A DNA stretch of 64,000 nucleotides from Legionella antarctica (lineage in GTDB: Bacteria > Pseudomonadota > Gammaproteobacteria > Legionellales > Legionellaceae): contig NZ_AP022839.1 in assembly GCF_011764505.1 (NCBI RefSeq), forward strand, positions 62,001-126,000, in the 5' to 3' direction. The notes under the pieces were generated by a model, which saw only the letters and a list, made by a program, of their open reading frames with translations, did no database searches and had not been told where the DNA came from. The position numbers were made by a program, and so were the translations under genes. Each line of letters starts with the position of its first letter. Positions within the stretch are counted from its first letter, which is position 1. Below are positions 26,611 to 35,768 of the stretch, one piece after another.

Positions 26611-26820
26611 TATTTTAGATTTTTGCGTCACAGCGCAAGTTCCGGAGCGCTAGGCCTATTGCCTTAATTTAATCTATTCACATGGTTATCCCCTAAAAAT
26701 GTGGATAAAGGCATGTTCTTATTTTGTCCACCTGCCTTTGATTTTGGAGCTTAGGAGCATTTAATAGTTATGAGCGCAGCGAATTCATTTAAAGCAGTTT
26801 AAAAGGAAGATTTAGATTTG
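26611..26820. other. non-coding region after tnpI with a DnaA-box-like site
   Basis: No gene. It contains TGTGGATAA at 26700-26708, a perfect match to the DnaA box on the complementary strand, and GCGC-type short palindromes near 26630-26655. It is part of a 790-bp stretch without genes that runs to 27398. Confidence 0.4.
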
Positions 26821-26977
26821 TGCCTCGTCATTCATCGCTCAGTCGCAAAAAATAAAAATAACGGAGTATTTTATTAATAACAATGAGGAACGGAGCGAGC
26901 TTGCGAGTGAGTAGTCATTGTTATTAATAAAATGCGTAGTTATCTTTTATTGCGATTGAGTGATGGGTGATGAGGCA
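26821..26977. repeat. very large imperfect palindrome
   Basis: The left arm 26821-26886 (TGCCTCGTCATTCATCGCTC to CAATGA) pairs with the right arm 26915-26977. The innermost 18 bases, TTTTATTAATAACAATGA, pair perfectly. The loop (ggaacggagcgagcttgcgagtgag) is itself rich in CGAGC/GCGAG. This is not a normal terminator; it may be a recombination or replication site, or a structured RNA. Confidence 0.7.
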
Positions 26978-27087
26978 ATCGATCTTTAATTATTGCTTTG
27001 TTTGTCTTTTTATTTGATTATTGGCCACAGGCCAATTCCTTCTATTAAGTTTAAATGATTTATGAGCAAAGCGAATTCCTTATTATT

Positions 27088-27119
27088 AATTATCCACAGA
27101 ACATCCTTGTGGATAATAT
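27088..27119. other. two inverted DnaA-box-like sites
   Basis: TTATCCACA at 27090-27098 and its complement TGTGGATAA at 27108-27116 form a small hairpin with nine bases between. Both match the DnaA box exactly. The surrounding DNA is very AT-rich. Confidence 0.5.
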
Positions 27120-27398
27120 TCAAGAAGGTTTAAATGGGACTATAAGTAAGAGCAGACACTTAAAAGCTATTCTATAAGACACTTAAATTTCATTATGACA
27201 AAATATATACAGTGGATTTTATTAAAAGTGATGGTTTGTTCGAGGTAATTCACATGTTTTGCAGGTAATAAACGCTTTTTTCTACTTTAATTATAAATAA
27301 TGATAAAGATTAGAGTTTATGAGACATTTTAGTGGTGTTGGGGTATAGAGGGGTATCTCTTATAGCAGAGGTAAGGTATTGAGATGGGTTGCAGCTCC

Positions 27399-27626
27399 CT
27401 ATTCCCGCAATTTGTGACGGCGCTCAAGGGATTCTCTTCGTCTGCGTTCTTTTTCGCGCACCTGCTCTTCAGTTTTCTGCTCAGACTTAAGCATGTCTTT
27501 CATTACATCAATATGGGTTTTAGCGTTCCCTTTGGGTGCTATAAAATCAAGAATGTTACGTGCGGCAGCCTGAGATTCCTGGGCGTTAGCAATAAAGGTG
27601 TGATGTGGTCTAATGGATTTGTACAC
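27399..27626 (-). pseudogene. C-terminal fragment of an unknown charged protein
   Basis: Minus-strand frame ending QESQAAARNILDFIAP and then a long run of Lys, Glu and Arg (a likely helix) to the stop at 27399-27401. The frame has no believable start; it is cut at its 5' side by the IS3-family element beginning near 27620. Plasmid mobilisation proteins often end in such charged helices, but this is not enough for a call. Confidence 0.45.
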
Positions 27627-27665
27627 TCCAGATAAGAGATAATCATCTTAACTGGAGGTAATAAA

Positions 27666-27956
27666 ATGGGTGCAACGAAATATACTAAAGAATTTAAACT
27701 AGACGCTATTAGTCTTGTTTTGGAGCAGAATTATACGCAATCAGAAGCTGCACAAAGTCTGGGCATTGATTCCAGGTTGATAAGCCGGTGGATCAAAGAA
27801 CACTCCAAAGAGGAAGGGCAAGCATTTAGAGGTAATGGTAAATTAACTGACGAACAACTAGAGATACGTCGTTTACGAGAAGAATTAAGACGCGTAACAA
27901 TGGAAAAAGAAATATTAAAAAAGGCGACGGCCTTCTTTGCAAAAGAAATGAAGTGA
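27666..27956 (+). CDS. OrfA of a second type of IS3-family element
   Basis: Protein of 96 residues with an HTH (KYTKEFKLDAISLVLEQNYTQSEAAQSLGIDSRLISRWIKEH) and a leucine-rich coiled coil (LRREELRRVTMEKEILKKA-type). GGAGG precedes the ATG. It belongs to the IS3 group and differs from the element at 24537. Its orfB partner is truncated, so this element is dead. Confidence 0.88.
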   Translation: MGATKYTKEFKLDAISLVLEQNYTQSEAAQSLGIDSRLISRWIKEHSKEEGQAFRGNGKLTDEQLEIRRLREELRRVTMEKEILKKATAFFAKEMK

Positions 27957-28196
27957 AATATTCATTTATTGCCCAGAATAAGAAGGCCTGGCCAATTGAC
28001 GTGATGTGTCAATTGCTGGGTGTTACAAGAAGTGGTTTTTACAATTATCTTAAATGTAATAAACCACCAGATCCATTGCATGTGGAGATGCTTGATTGGG
28101 TTAAAAAATTAGCAGAATCAAGCCATTATACTTATGGAAGCCGTCGAATGAAAAAAGCATTAAATGCATTAGGTTATCCTGTTGGGAGAAATAAAG
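27953..28196 (+). pseudogene. 5' part of orfB, cut by IS3 copy 2
   Basis: Frame starting with GTG at 27953, overlapping orfA by four bases. It reads KYSFIAQNKKAWPIDVMCQLLGVTRSGFYNYL and HTYGSRRMKKALNALGYPVGRNK-like sequence, the N-terminal HTH_21 part of IS3 OrfB. It ends at the left border of the IS3 copy 2 element. The catalytic part is not found on the other side, so that DNA was lost. Confidence 0.85.
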
Positions 28197-28260
28197 TATA
28201 GTGGACCCCAAAAATGAGACAGTGGTGTAAAATAGAAACCATTGTTAAACGGGGTACCAA

Positions 28261-28545
28261 GTGGCTAAAAAAAAATTTACATCTGACTTCAAAGCAAAGG
28301 TAGCAATTGAGGCATTAAAAAGTCACAAGACGACCAATGAATTGGCATCTGAATTTGAGGTGCATGCAACACAAATCAATCTGTGGAAAAAACAATTACT
28401 GGATGGAAGCAAGCAATTGTTTAGCGGCAAGCATGACAAAGACATGGACTCCATCATACAAGAACGAGATCGATTATACACGCAAATAGGCCAGCTAGCG
28501 GTTGAGTTAGACTGGCTTAAAAAAAAGACCGGTCATCTAAGTTGA
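28261..28545 (+). CDS. IS3-family OrfA, copy 2
   Basis: 94 residues, identical to the protein at 24601-24885, with the same GTG start and the same A-run frameshift site at its end. Confidence 0.9.
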   Translation: MAKKKFTSDFKAKVAIEALKSHKTTNELASEFEVHATQINLWKKQLLDGSKQLFSGKHDKDMDSIIQERDRLYTQIGQLAVELDWLKKKTGHLS

Positions 28546-29402
28546 GCGTGCGGGAGAAGCGAGCCATGATTGATGTCAATCACCCTACACTCAGCATCGT
28601 ACGCCAATGTGCATTGGTTAATTTGTCACGCGCTAGCTACTATCGCACTGCTGGCGAAGGAATATGTACCGAGAGCCCAGAGAATCTGGCTTTGATGGTC
28701 TTGATTGATGAGGAATACATGCGCCATCCTTTCTATGGAAGCAGAAAGATGCGTTCTTATTTACGTCGCCTTGGCCATGACGTTAACCGTAAGAGAGTGC
28801 AGCGTTTGATGCGGATCATGGGTCTGGTTTCAGTGGCACCAAAGCCGAATACGAGTAAAAAGAACAAGGAACAAAAGGTTTATCCCTACTTGCTACGTGG
28901 TTTAGTGATTGATCGACCCAATCAGGTTTGGTGCACCGATATTACCTACGTTAGGATGCAAGGAGGCTTTGTATATTTGGTGGCAATAATGGACTGGTAT
29001 AGCCGCAAGGTGCTCTCTTGGAAGGTATCAAACAGCATGGATGATGACTTTTGTGTAAGCGCGTTGGAGAGCGCCATCAGGCTCCACGGCAGGCCTGATA
29101 TTTTTAATACGGATCAAGGCTCCCAGTTTACCAGTAAGGCGTTTACCGATGTTTTAAAAGACCATGACATCAAAATTAGCATGGACGGGAAAGGTCGATG
29201 GATGGATAATGTGTTCATTGAACGGCTATGGCGTTCAGTCAAATATGAAGATATTTACATAAAAGAATACGGAACAGTTTTAGCACTACGAAATGGTTTA
29301 AGGGTGTATTTCAAGTTTTATAACGACGAAAGACCTCATCAATCATTTGGAATATACACGCCGTCAGAGGTTTATGCTGGCCTATATGAGGCTGCAGCGT
29401 AA
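28542..29402 (+). CDS. IS3-family OrfB, copy 2
   Basis: 286-residue integrase frame identical to 24882-25742, with all three acidic catalytic residues. Expected to be made as an OrfAB fusion by -1 frameshift. Confidence 0.92.
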   Translation: MSVREKRAMIDVNHPTLSIVRQCALVNLSRASYYRTAGEGICTESPENLALMVLIDEEYMRHPFYGSRKMRSYLRRLGHDVNRKRVQRLMRIMGLVSVAPKPNTSKKNKEQKVYPYLLRGLVIDRPNQVWCTDITYVRMQGGFVYLVAIMDWYSRKVLSWKVSNSMDDDFCVSALESAIRLHGRPDIFNTDQGSQFTSKAFTDVLKDHDIKISMDGKGRWMDNVFIERLWRSVKYEDIYIKEYGTVLALRNGLRVYFKFYNDERPHQSFGIYTPSEVYAGLYEAAA

Positions 29403-29408
29403 TGGAAT

Positions 29409-29542
29409 GCCTGTGGATATGTGGACGCGTCCTGCGGATCAGCCATCGCCCTTCGGGACATGTGGACAAGCCATGGATAACAAAAAGACGTTATCCACCG
29501 CTTGACCACACTCGATGGCTTCGCGCCCACATACCCACAGGC
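29409..29542. repeat. long hairpin in the tail of the IS3 element, copy 2
   Basis: Same 134-base fold-back sequence as at 25749-25882. Confidence 0.8.
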
Positions 29543-29676
29543 TCAATAACAGGTGTTTCATTAACTGCTATTGTGGTTGACTCGTGTGCTACGCACCCTC
29601 GTCAACGAAAGAAAGTAGAATTAAAGTTATATCTTAAATTAAACGGATCGCTGTCTTGACAATGGGGTCCACTGTA

Positions 29677-29937
29677 CTTAGCAATAAGTTTTCAATAGGT
29701 ATGTTAATGGCTTTTTTAACATATCGAAATTTGTTGGTAAGTAAATCTTCATCTTTTATAAAAAATATTTTTGACTATAAATTAATTTCTATTCAGTTAA
29801 ATCGACTTAGTGATATTTTATTTCAGCAGCCTGAAAAAATAGAAAAAGAAGAACTTCGACTTCCAACGAAAGCCGAAGTAATGGGGGCACTGACTGATAT
29901 GGGTCCGCATGTCTGGAACAAAATTAAGGAAAAATAA
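29677..29937 (+). pseudogene. fragment of a bacteriocin-type ABC exporter
   Basis: The frame reads FSIGMLMAFLTYRNLLVSKSSSF and LISIQLNRLSDILFQQPE, which is the end of the transmembrane domain of peptidase-containing ABC exporters of the CvaB/RaxB type (family pattern: GMLxAFxxYKxxF and ERLADIxLxxPE). The ATPase domain does not follow; instead the frame runs through an unrelated stretch to a TAA supplied by the neighbouring IS3 element. The N-terminus is missing beyond IS3 copy 2. Confidence 0.7.
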
Positions 29938-30065
29938 GAGCTATTCATCCATCATTTATAGTTAAAAATTCACTCAAATTAACCTATTTAAACCTACTCA
30001 ATACCGTATGAATAGTGATTGCTACTACGAATTGTCTTAGGTCATTTTACCACAACTCTATCAGA

Positions 30066-30142
30066 ATGACTTATCCACAAGTCCACAGGTCAGGAGAGCT
30101 TCACTTTCTCGTATAGGCCTGTGGGCCTTGTGGGTAAGTCAT
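30066..30142. repeat. hairpin downstream of the IS3 orfB
   Basis: ATGACTTATCCACAAGTCCA (30066-30085, continuing to 30089) pairs with 30118-30142 apart from two differences. The left arm holds an exact DnaA box, TTATCCACA (30071-30079). In position and base motif (CCTGTGG arms) it matches the tail hairpins of the other IS3 element. Confidence 0.75.
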
Positions 30143-30160
30143 GACGCTCTCATTTAGGGT

Positions 30161-30829
30161 TTATGGTCTTTTCCGGCCATAATACACCTCTGCGGGCGTT
30201 AAATAATTAAAGGACTGGTGAAGCCTTCGGTTATTATAATACTCAAAATACTCCGTTAAGGCCAGCTCAACCTCTTCAATTGTATCAAAATCATACCGGT
30301 AGATTTTTTCTTGCTTAACACTACGCCACAATCGCTCGATAAATATATTATCTAAATAACGTCCTCGCCCATCCATGCTGATAGAAATGTGGTGAGATTT
30401 TAGCGTATTTATCCAATCTTTTGAGGTAAATTGAGAACCCTGATCCGTGTTAAAGATCTCACAACGCGAATGCAGCAAAGCGTTTCTAAGCGCCTCAATA
30501 CAAAATTCAGCCTCCATAGTAGGTGAAATAGCCCATCCAATCACATAACGACTATACCAGTCCATAATAGCTACTAAATACACATGCTTTCCTTTCATGC
30601 GGATGTAGGTGATATCTGCGGCCCAAACCTGATTTGGTTTGGTGATATCCACCTCTTTTAATAAATAAGGGAACACCTCATGCTCCTTATTGGGAACGCT
30701 TGTATTTGGCTTTGGGTAAACAGTCGATAACCCCATCATTTCCATCAACTTTTTTACTCGACGTTTACCAACAGGATAGCCTACTTCTTTTGACAGCCAT
30801 CTTGCCCGCTTAATTTTACCTTCACATGG
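30161..30829 (-). pseudogene. 3' part of IS3 orfB, split by IS21 copy B
   Basis: Integrase core with AADITYIRM, FNTDQGSQFTS and FIERLWRSVKQEKIY. Rebuilding across IS21 copy B with one CATGG removed gives YLQYPCEGKIKRARWLSKEV in frame with 33346-33527. On its own this piece could start only at an ATG made by the IS21 end, and it would lack the N-terminal part. Confidence 0.88.
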
Positions 30830-30977
30830 TGTCATGGGCCACGATTACTAGCCCACTAAAGGTCGGGTTTGGCCACGATTAATGGCCCACTCCATGGCCA
30901 TCTCTGAGTCCCACTTTGAGTAGCAAATAAACAGTGTTAGTTTGGTCATTACCAATAACTAACGGATTTGTTATGAG

Positions 30978-32525
30978 ATGAGGATTAAAACAATGGCAGA
31001 AATTAGAGAGGTGCTATATCAGCACAAAAAAGGGATGACTCAACGCAATATTGAAAAGTCTCTAAGCGTTTCACGAATGAGCATACGCAAGTACGTTTCA
31101 ATGGCCAAGGATTTGGGTTATCAGGAGGATATTTCCAATGATGAGCTCGAAGTTATCGCTTTGCAGATACATAATAAAATCGTTAATACTACAGCCAACA
31201 ACAGACCCAATAAATCAGAAAAAGAACTTGAGGCGCATCACGAAAAAATAGCATCACTCCTCACTGAGAAGTGGATTACCCATATGCAGATACACCGAAT
31301 TTTAAGCGATAATGGTCTTGTTAGCAGTCGAAGAAGTCTTAGTCGTTATATTGAACGTCATTTCCCCTCGTTGCCTAAGGCTACGGTACATTTGTTAACA
31401 AAGCCTGGGCATGAAGCACAAGTTGACTATGCGTTTGTTGGGTTTATCAATAATAAAAAAACATACGCTTTTATTATGACGTTATCACATAGTCGGTATC
31501 GATATGTTGAGTTTGTACATTCTCAAAATCAGCAATCATGGGCGCAAAGCCATATCAATGCCTTTCATTTTTTTGGAGGCGTGCCCAACTGCATTCTTTT
31601 AGACAATTTGAAATCGGGAATTATTAAAGCACATATTTATGATCCAACGGTCAATGAAACCTATGCAGAGTTATCTCGCTTTTATGACTTTATAGCCGAT
31701 CCGGCGAAGGCTCGAACGCCCGAGCACAAGGGGAAGGTTGAGCGTAGTGTTCAATTGGTAAAAGAACAGGTTATCGCGGGGATAACCTATGATGATTTGG
31801 CCTCGATGAACGCCTTTGCACGTGATTGGTGCGCTAATAAGGTATCGCACGTCATCTGCAGTACCACTGGTGAAAAGCCAATTGACGTATTTAAAAATGA
31901 AGAATTTAATTTATTAAACCCACTGCCAGCAGGCGCTTTTGATATGCCCATTTGGATGGATGCTCAAGTTCATCGTGACCATCATTTTGTTGTTGCTGGT
32001 AATTTTTATTCTGTGCCAACGATACATATCGGGACAAAGGTTAAAATTAGAGTTGGCTTGAAGACCGTTCAGGCCTATGTGAATCATGCTTTGATTAAGA
32101 CCCATATTCGTAACTACGGGCGTGGACAGTGGGAAACGGATCCCAATGACTACCATAATTCTGCAAAGTATTACTTAGAAAATACTGCTGGCGTTTGTAT
32201 TGAAGCGGCCAAAGCAATTGGTCAGGCAACGGAGGAAATGGTCACAAAGGTACTGGCTGAAGGCTCTAGAACGAGCTTAAGAAAAGCCCAGGCTATCATC
32301 CGCTTGGTTGAGGAATACGGTAATGAGCGCCTTGAAAATGCATGTTTACGCGCGATTTTATTTGATAATTATACTCATCAATCATTGAAAAAAATCCTCA
32401 CGGAAGGCCTGGATAAAAAAGACACGAGAACATTCTCCACTAAGCGCTCGGCCAATCATGAGAACTTTGCCTATATTCGCGCAGCAAGTGATTACAGCTC
32501 AACGATGGAGGCTCATTATGAGTGA
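30978..32525 (+). CDS. istA: IstA transposase of IS21 copy B
   Basis: Protein of 515 residues, intact. The N-terminal HTH (MTQRNIEKSLSVSRMSIRKYV) is followed by a second DNA-binding part, then the integrase core beginning HEAQVDYAFVG (first aspartate) with ILLDNLKSGI (second aspartate) and EHKGKVERSV (glutamate). The C-terminal part would contact IstB. The end overlaps istB by 8 bases. Confidence 0.95.
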   Translation: MRIKTMAEIREVLYQHKKGMTQRNIEKSLSVSRMSIRKYVSMAKDLGYQEDISNDELEVIALQIHNKIVNTTANNRPNKSEKELEAHHEKIASLLTEKWITHMQIHRILSDNGLVSSRRSLSRYIERHFPSLPKATVHLLTKPGHEAQVDYAFVGFINNKKTYAFIMTLSHSRYRYVEFVHSQNQQSWAQSHINAFHFFGGVPNCILLDNLKSGIIKAHIYDPTVNETYAELSRFYDFIADPAKARTPEHKGKVERSVQLVKEQVIAGITYDDLASMNAFARDWCANKVSHVICSTTGEKPIDVFKNEEFNLLNPLPAGAFDMPIWMDAQVHRDHHFVVAGNFYSVPTIHIGTKVKIRVGLKTVQAYVNHALIKTHIRNYGRGQWETDPNDYHNSAKYYLENTAGVCIEAAKAIGQATEEMVTKVLAEGSRTSLRKAQAIIRLVEEYGNERLENACLRAILFDNYTHQSLKKILTEGLDKKDTRTFSTKRSANHENFAYIRAASDYSSTMEAHYE

Positions 32526-33273
32526 TATCAATATGTTAGAGCTTGCAAAAAAACTACGTTTGACAGGGATCCCAGACACACTGCTAGCAAGAGTAGAACA
32601 GGCTCGCGCAGCGTCCCTCTCTTATGAAGAGTTGCTCTCAATGTTGTTTCAGGATGAGGATGAGGCTCGTCAACAAAAATTGCTTGCTGGGCGTGTAAGG
32701 CAAGCTCGATTTGAGGAGCCTCAGTGTTTTGAAAATTTTGAACTGGCTCGATATTCAACACAAGTCACACAAGCCATCCGCACCCTGATGACAGGGAAGT
32801 TTATCAAAGAAAAAAACCATGTCATCATCATGGGACCTGTTGGCACCGGAAAGACTCACCTGGCTCAAGCCCTGGGTCTAATGGCATGTCAACGACATAA
32901 AAAAGTCTGCTTTATAAGAGCGAATGAACTGTTAAATCAGTTCCACCAAGCAAGAGCGGATGAAACATGGACTGCGCTTTTTAAACGTTACTCACGATAC
33001 GATGTGCTTATTTTAGATGACTTCGGGCTGAAAGCATTATCGCCAGAACAGTCCACTGATCTGTATGATTTAATAGCAGCTATCCATGTAAACTCTATGC
33101 TAATTATAACTACTAACCGTAAAATAGAAGGATGGATGGAGCTATTTTATGATCCGGTTATGGCAAACGCAGCATTAGATCGTATCGTAAATAAAGCTTA
33201 TCGAATTGTTCTTGATGGGGAGTCATACAGGAAAAAATTTATACCGAAATTTAATTTAGTAGATGACAAGTGA
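32518..33273 (+). CDS. istB: IstB ATPase of IS21 copy B
   Basis: 251 residues, identical to the product at 3607-4362, with Walker A GPVGTGKT. The start ATG has GGAGG upstream and overlaps the istA stop. Confidence 0.93.
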   Translation: MSDINMLELAKKLRLTGIPDTLLARVEQARAASLSYEELLSMLFQDEDEARQQKLLAGRVRQARFEEPQCFENFELARYSTQVTQAIRTLMTGKFIKEKNHVIIMGPVGTGKTHLAQALGLMACQRHKKVCFIRANELLNQFHQARADETWTALFKRYSRYDVLILDDFGLKALSPEQSTDLYDLIAAIHVNSMLIITTNRKIEGWMELFYDPVMANAALDRIVNKAYRIVLDGESYRKKFIPKFNLVDDK

Positions 33274-33345
33274 GTTAAAAAAATTTACCCTAAGTGGGCT
33301 ACTTTGAGTGGCCAGAGGGTGGGCTAGTAATCGTGACCCATGACA

Positions 33346-33527
33346 CATGGATACTGCAGATAGTGCTCATCAAGTAGCGCCATAAGCGCTTCATCTTCGA
33401 CAGAAATGGGCTTGGCACTATAATAATAACTTGAAACAGGCAAGTCTAATAGCAAGCATTGTTCACGAATGGTGAGCTCGGCAAGAGGATCAATCATGAC
33501 GCGCTTTTCATCCAGACTAAAGTTCAT
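33346..33527 (-). pseudogene. 5' part of IS3 orfB, split by IS21 copy B
   Basis: Starts MNFSLDEKRVMIDPLAELTI and ends at the IS21 border within ALLDEHYLQYPC. It overlaps orfA by 11 bases in another phase, as expected for -1 frameshift expression. Confidence 0.85.
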
Positions 33528-33801
33528 GCTTTTTTTTTAGCCAAGATAGCTGCGCTTGAAGTCGACCAATTTCTTGATATAATGCCTCAACAAGCTGCTC
33601 TTGGGACTTGGCTTCTTTTTCATTAGCCCCAGAGAATAAATCGTTAATGGCTTTGATGGCCGATTGCTTCCAAGTTTTTACCTGCGTTGCGTGAACACCG
33701 TATTCACTGGTAATTTGCGCTTGTGTGAGTTTCCCCTCAATCGCAGCTAGCGTTATTTTTGCCTTCTTGGCCGCCGTATAATAAGCTCGCTTTTTAGACA
33801 T
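33517..33801 (-). CDS. OrfA of the third IS3-family element
   Basis: 94 residues: AAKKAKITLAAIEGKLTQAQITSEYGVHATQVKTWKQ is the HTH and LVEALYQEIGRLQAQLSWLKKK the zipper. A run of A residues near the end (coding LKKK) is a likely slippery site. Its orfB is split, so only OrfA can be made. Confidence 0.88.
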   Translation of the reverse strand: MSKKRAYYTAAKKAKITLAAIEGKLTQAQITSEYGVHATQVKTWKQSAIKAINDLFSGANEKEAKSQEQLVEALYQEIGRLQAQLSWLKKKHEL

Positions 33802-33835
33802 TTTATTCTCCTCTTTGTATTAAGAAGAATAGCTC

Positions 33836-35239
33836 TTAAAAAACCTTTTTTTGTGTCCAGAAAACCGCGCCTATATTATACAACCCTAGCTGGCTAAATG
33901 CATTCATATAGTGTTCGTTGCTAATTAAAGGATTTATTGATCCCGATTTGGTCATCAAATTAGAAAAATAATGTGATAATGTGGCTGATATACCCGAAAC
34001 CATCATCCATATTCCCATCATTAAGCCTTGCAATTTCTCTGGGGCTAGATGCCCTATCATGGCAAAACCAACAGGAGCAATTAACAACTCCCCAATAGAT
34101 TGAAGAATATAATGCGCCACTATCCAGCTCATACTAGTTAGCCCATCTGTACTAGAATCTAGTATACCTATGGCAAGCATTAAGAAAGATAGTGCTATAA
34201 ATAATAGGGAAAATACAAATTGCTTAGAAACAGAGATAGTTATATCTTTTTTTCGCAACCTCTCAAAGCATATAAGCATTATAGGTGAGCCGATAATCAC
34301 AAATATTGAATTTAAATTCATAATCCACTGAGGAGGAATGTAATAAGACCCTATGTATATACTAACGTTATACTTCAAAAACTGAGAGACGCCCATAGGA
34401 CCAACAAAGTAAAGCATCCAAAATATTATTGATGTGACCGTTAAAAACAAAAAGGAATAAATTCTGCTCCTCTCAATCTTATTTTTTAAATGATGCCCTA
34501 ATAACGCTACGTAGATTAATGCGGTAGTGCCTATAAACAAAATAAGACAATTAGCTAACCAAGTGTGATAAAAGCCTATAAAAAGAATGGGAATAATTAA
34601 CATAATACATATAATGCCAAGCTTTCCCTGTTTGATGTCCTGTTTTGTTTCCACTGATTTTTCAGCAAAATATTTCCATGATTTAATTATAAAAAATACA
34701 GTAATGACGTTAATTAAATTACTCATTTCAAATAAACGTTCATAGTTATCGGTTATATCAATGAACCCACTCAGAACATAACCAGAAAGAAAGCCTATAT
34801 TCATAGCACTGTAATTATGGAAAAAGGCTTTTTCTCTCAATTGATCTTCGTGACTTTCAAACTGTTGTGTAATAAGACAGTTAATGCAGGTAGAACCCAA
34901 GCCACAACCAATAAGAAACAAGCTTAATCCTAGATATACGAGGGAATCAGTAGAATTAAGCACCATTACGCCTAATGTCTGTATTATTATTGAAATAGCA
35001 AATAGTAACCTATTGCTCAGCAACCTATCACCAATATAACCCGCAATAAAATGAAGAATAAAATTTGCAGCGAGAAAAAATCCCACAACTCCATTAGATT
35101 CCGTTTGGGTTAAACCAATTTTTTTTGTTAAGTAAAGCGACAATGATGAGAATAGGATAGCAAAACTAAATGTGGTTATTCCGTTTAACCAGTGTAAATA
35201 AACTATCCCCTTCCTTCGAATTTTATTTCCAAAATCCAT
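33836..35239 (-). CDS. POT-type peptide/MFS transporter, extreme C-terminus altered
   Basis: Membrane protein of 467 residues with about 12 hydrophobic segments, of the proton-dependent oligopeptide transporter (PTR2) kind: WLNGITTFSFAILFSSLSLYLT, GYIGDRLLSNRLLF between helices 2 and 3, FFHNYSAMNIGFLSGYVLSG, and IVAHYILQSIGELLIAPVGFAMIGHLAP near the end. It would import di- or tripeptides with protons. The stop TAA belongs to the inserted IS3 element. Before that insertion the frame would have ended one residue later (VFP), so function may be unaffected. It lies between the mobile block and the plasmid origin. Confidence 0.8.
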   Translation of the reverse strand: MDFGNKIRRKGIVYLHWLNGITTFSFAILFSSLSLYLTKKIGLTQTESNGVVGFFLAANFILHFIAGYIGDRLLSNRLLFAISIIIQTLGVMVLNSTDSLVYLGLSLFLIGCGLGSTCINCLITQQFESHEDQLREKAFFHNYSAMNIGFLSGYVLSGFIDITDNYERLFEMSNLINVITVFFIIKSWKYFAEKSVETKQDIKQGKLGIICIMLIIPILFIGFYHTWLANCLILFIGTTALIYVALLGHHLKNKIERSRIYSFLFLTVTSIIFWMLYFVGPMGVSQFLKYNVSIYIGSYYIPPQWIMNLNSIFVIIGSPIMLICFERLRKKDITISVSKQFVFSLLFIALSFLMLAIGILDSSTDGLTSMSWIVAHYILQSIGELLIAPVGFAMIGHLAPEKLQGLMMGIWMMVSGISATLSHYFSNLMTKSGSINPLISNEHYMNAFSQLGLYNIGAVFWTQKKVF

Positions 35240-35475
35240 ATCATGTCCTAATCTTAAAAGTAATAAATTTGAGCAAAGTAATTCTGCATGCCTTATGTAT
35301 TTTTTTCCAGTGCTATTTTGACTATTGCTTCAATTCATTAAAAAAAGAATAAATAAACTTATTAGATAAATTAATAAGCCTTGCATCATATTGAATGTTG
35401 TAAAATTCATCCCTGTAACTTGAGGGAATGTACTTCTCATTAATATATTTCTTGAAGTAATAATTCCTCTCCAAG
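35240..35475. other. AT-rich intergenic region left of the iterons
   Basis: No gene. It includes the promoter area of the transporter gene on the minus strand. Very AT-rich and possibly part of the DNA-unwinding region of the origin. Confidence 0.3.
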
Positions 35476-35595
35476 CCTGTAAACGTCACTCGCTCCCTGT
35501 AAACGTCACATGATATTCCTGTAAACGTCGCATAACAGTCCTGTAAACGTCACAGATATCCCCGTAAATGTCACATTTCTTCCCGCAAATGTCAC
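35476..35595. repeat. six iterons, probable plasmid replication origin
   Basis: Six direct copies of CCTGTAAACGTCAC start at 35476, 35496, 35518, 35540, 35561 and 35582, spaced 20-22 bases, two helix turns. The first four are close to identical (the third ends GTCGC) and the last two are variants (CCCGTAAATGTCAC, CCCGCAAATGTCAC). An AT-rich stretch follows. Such arrays bind Rep_3-type initiators. The rep gene, 2.7 kb to the right, has two inverted copies in front of it. Confidence 0.88.
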
Positions 35596-35768
35596 ATATA
35601 CACTAGAATTATTTATAATAATCATGGTGTTATAGATGCTAAACATCTTTATTAAACAATATTAAACAATAAAACAAACGTTTGTTGTTGCTTTTTTTCA
35701 TTCCTATTGCATATGACATCCATAAACATATAATATGTTATTACATATACTATGCAGATTGAAAGACT

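Larger units (their letters stand above)
28197..29676 (+). mobile_element. IS3-family element, copy 2
   Basis: 1480 bp, apparently identical to 24537-26016, in the same orientation 3.66 kb away. The flanks (aag on the left, ctt on the right) show no target duplication, and the two sides belong to unrelated genes. A deletion next to the element, or recombination between copies, is the likely cause. Confidence 0.9.
30830..33345 (+). mobile_element. IS21-family insertion sequence, copy B (intact)
   Basis: 2516 bp with the same ends as copy A, flanked by CATGG on both sides (30825-30829 and 33346-33350). Both genes are complete. It is inserted in the orfB of an IS3-family element. It is the probable source of functional IstA for copy A. 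Confidence 0.93.
29935..33838 (-). mobile_element. third type of IS3-family element, interrupted by IS21 copy B
   Basis: Ends are TAAGAGCTATTC at 29935 and its complement at 33827-33838, flanked by AAAAA on both sides (29930-29934 and 33839-33843). Without the IS21 insertion it is about 1.38 kb. It holds orfA and orfB on the minus strand and a hairpin after orfB. It lies in the last codons of the POT transporter gene and supplies its stop. Confidence 0.8.

Noticed and set aside
27388-27402. 14-base match GGTTGCAGCTCCCT to the 3' end of the LRR gene (complement near 56003)
   Set aside because: The match is not extended on either side and is in a different frame; a chance match cannot be excluded and no element border is visible.
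27384-27635. 83-residue plus-strand frame
   Set aside because: It is the complement of a charged minus-strand coding fragment and runs into the IS3 leader; no ribosome site.
35476-35595. CRISPR-like look of the short regularly spaced repeats
   Set aside because: Units are 14 bases every 20-22 bases with no unique 30-base spacers, and parA/rep are adjacent. These are iterons.
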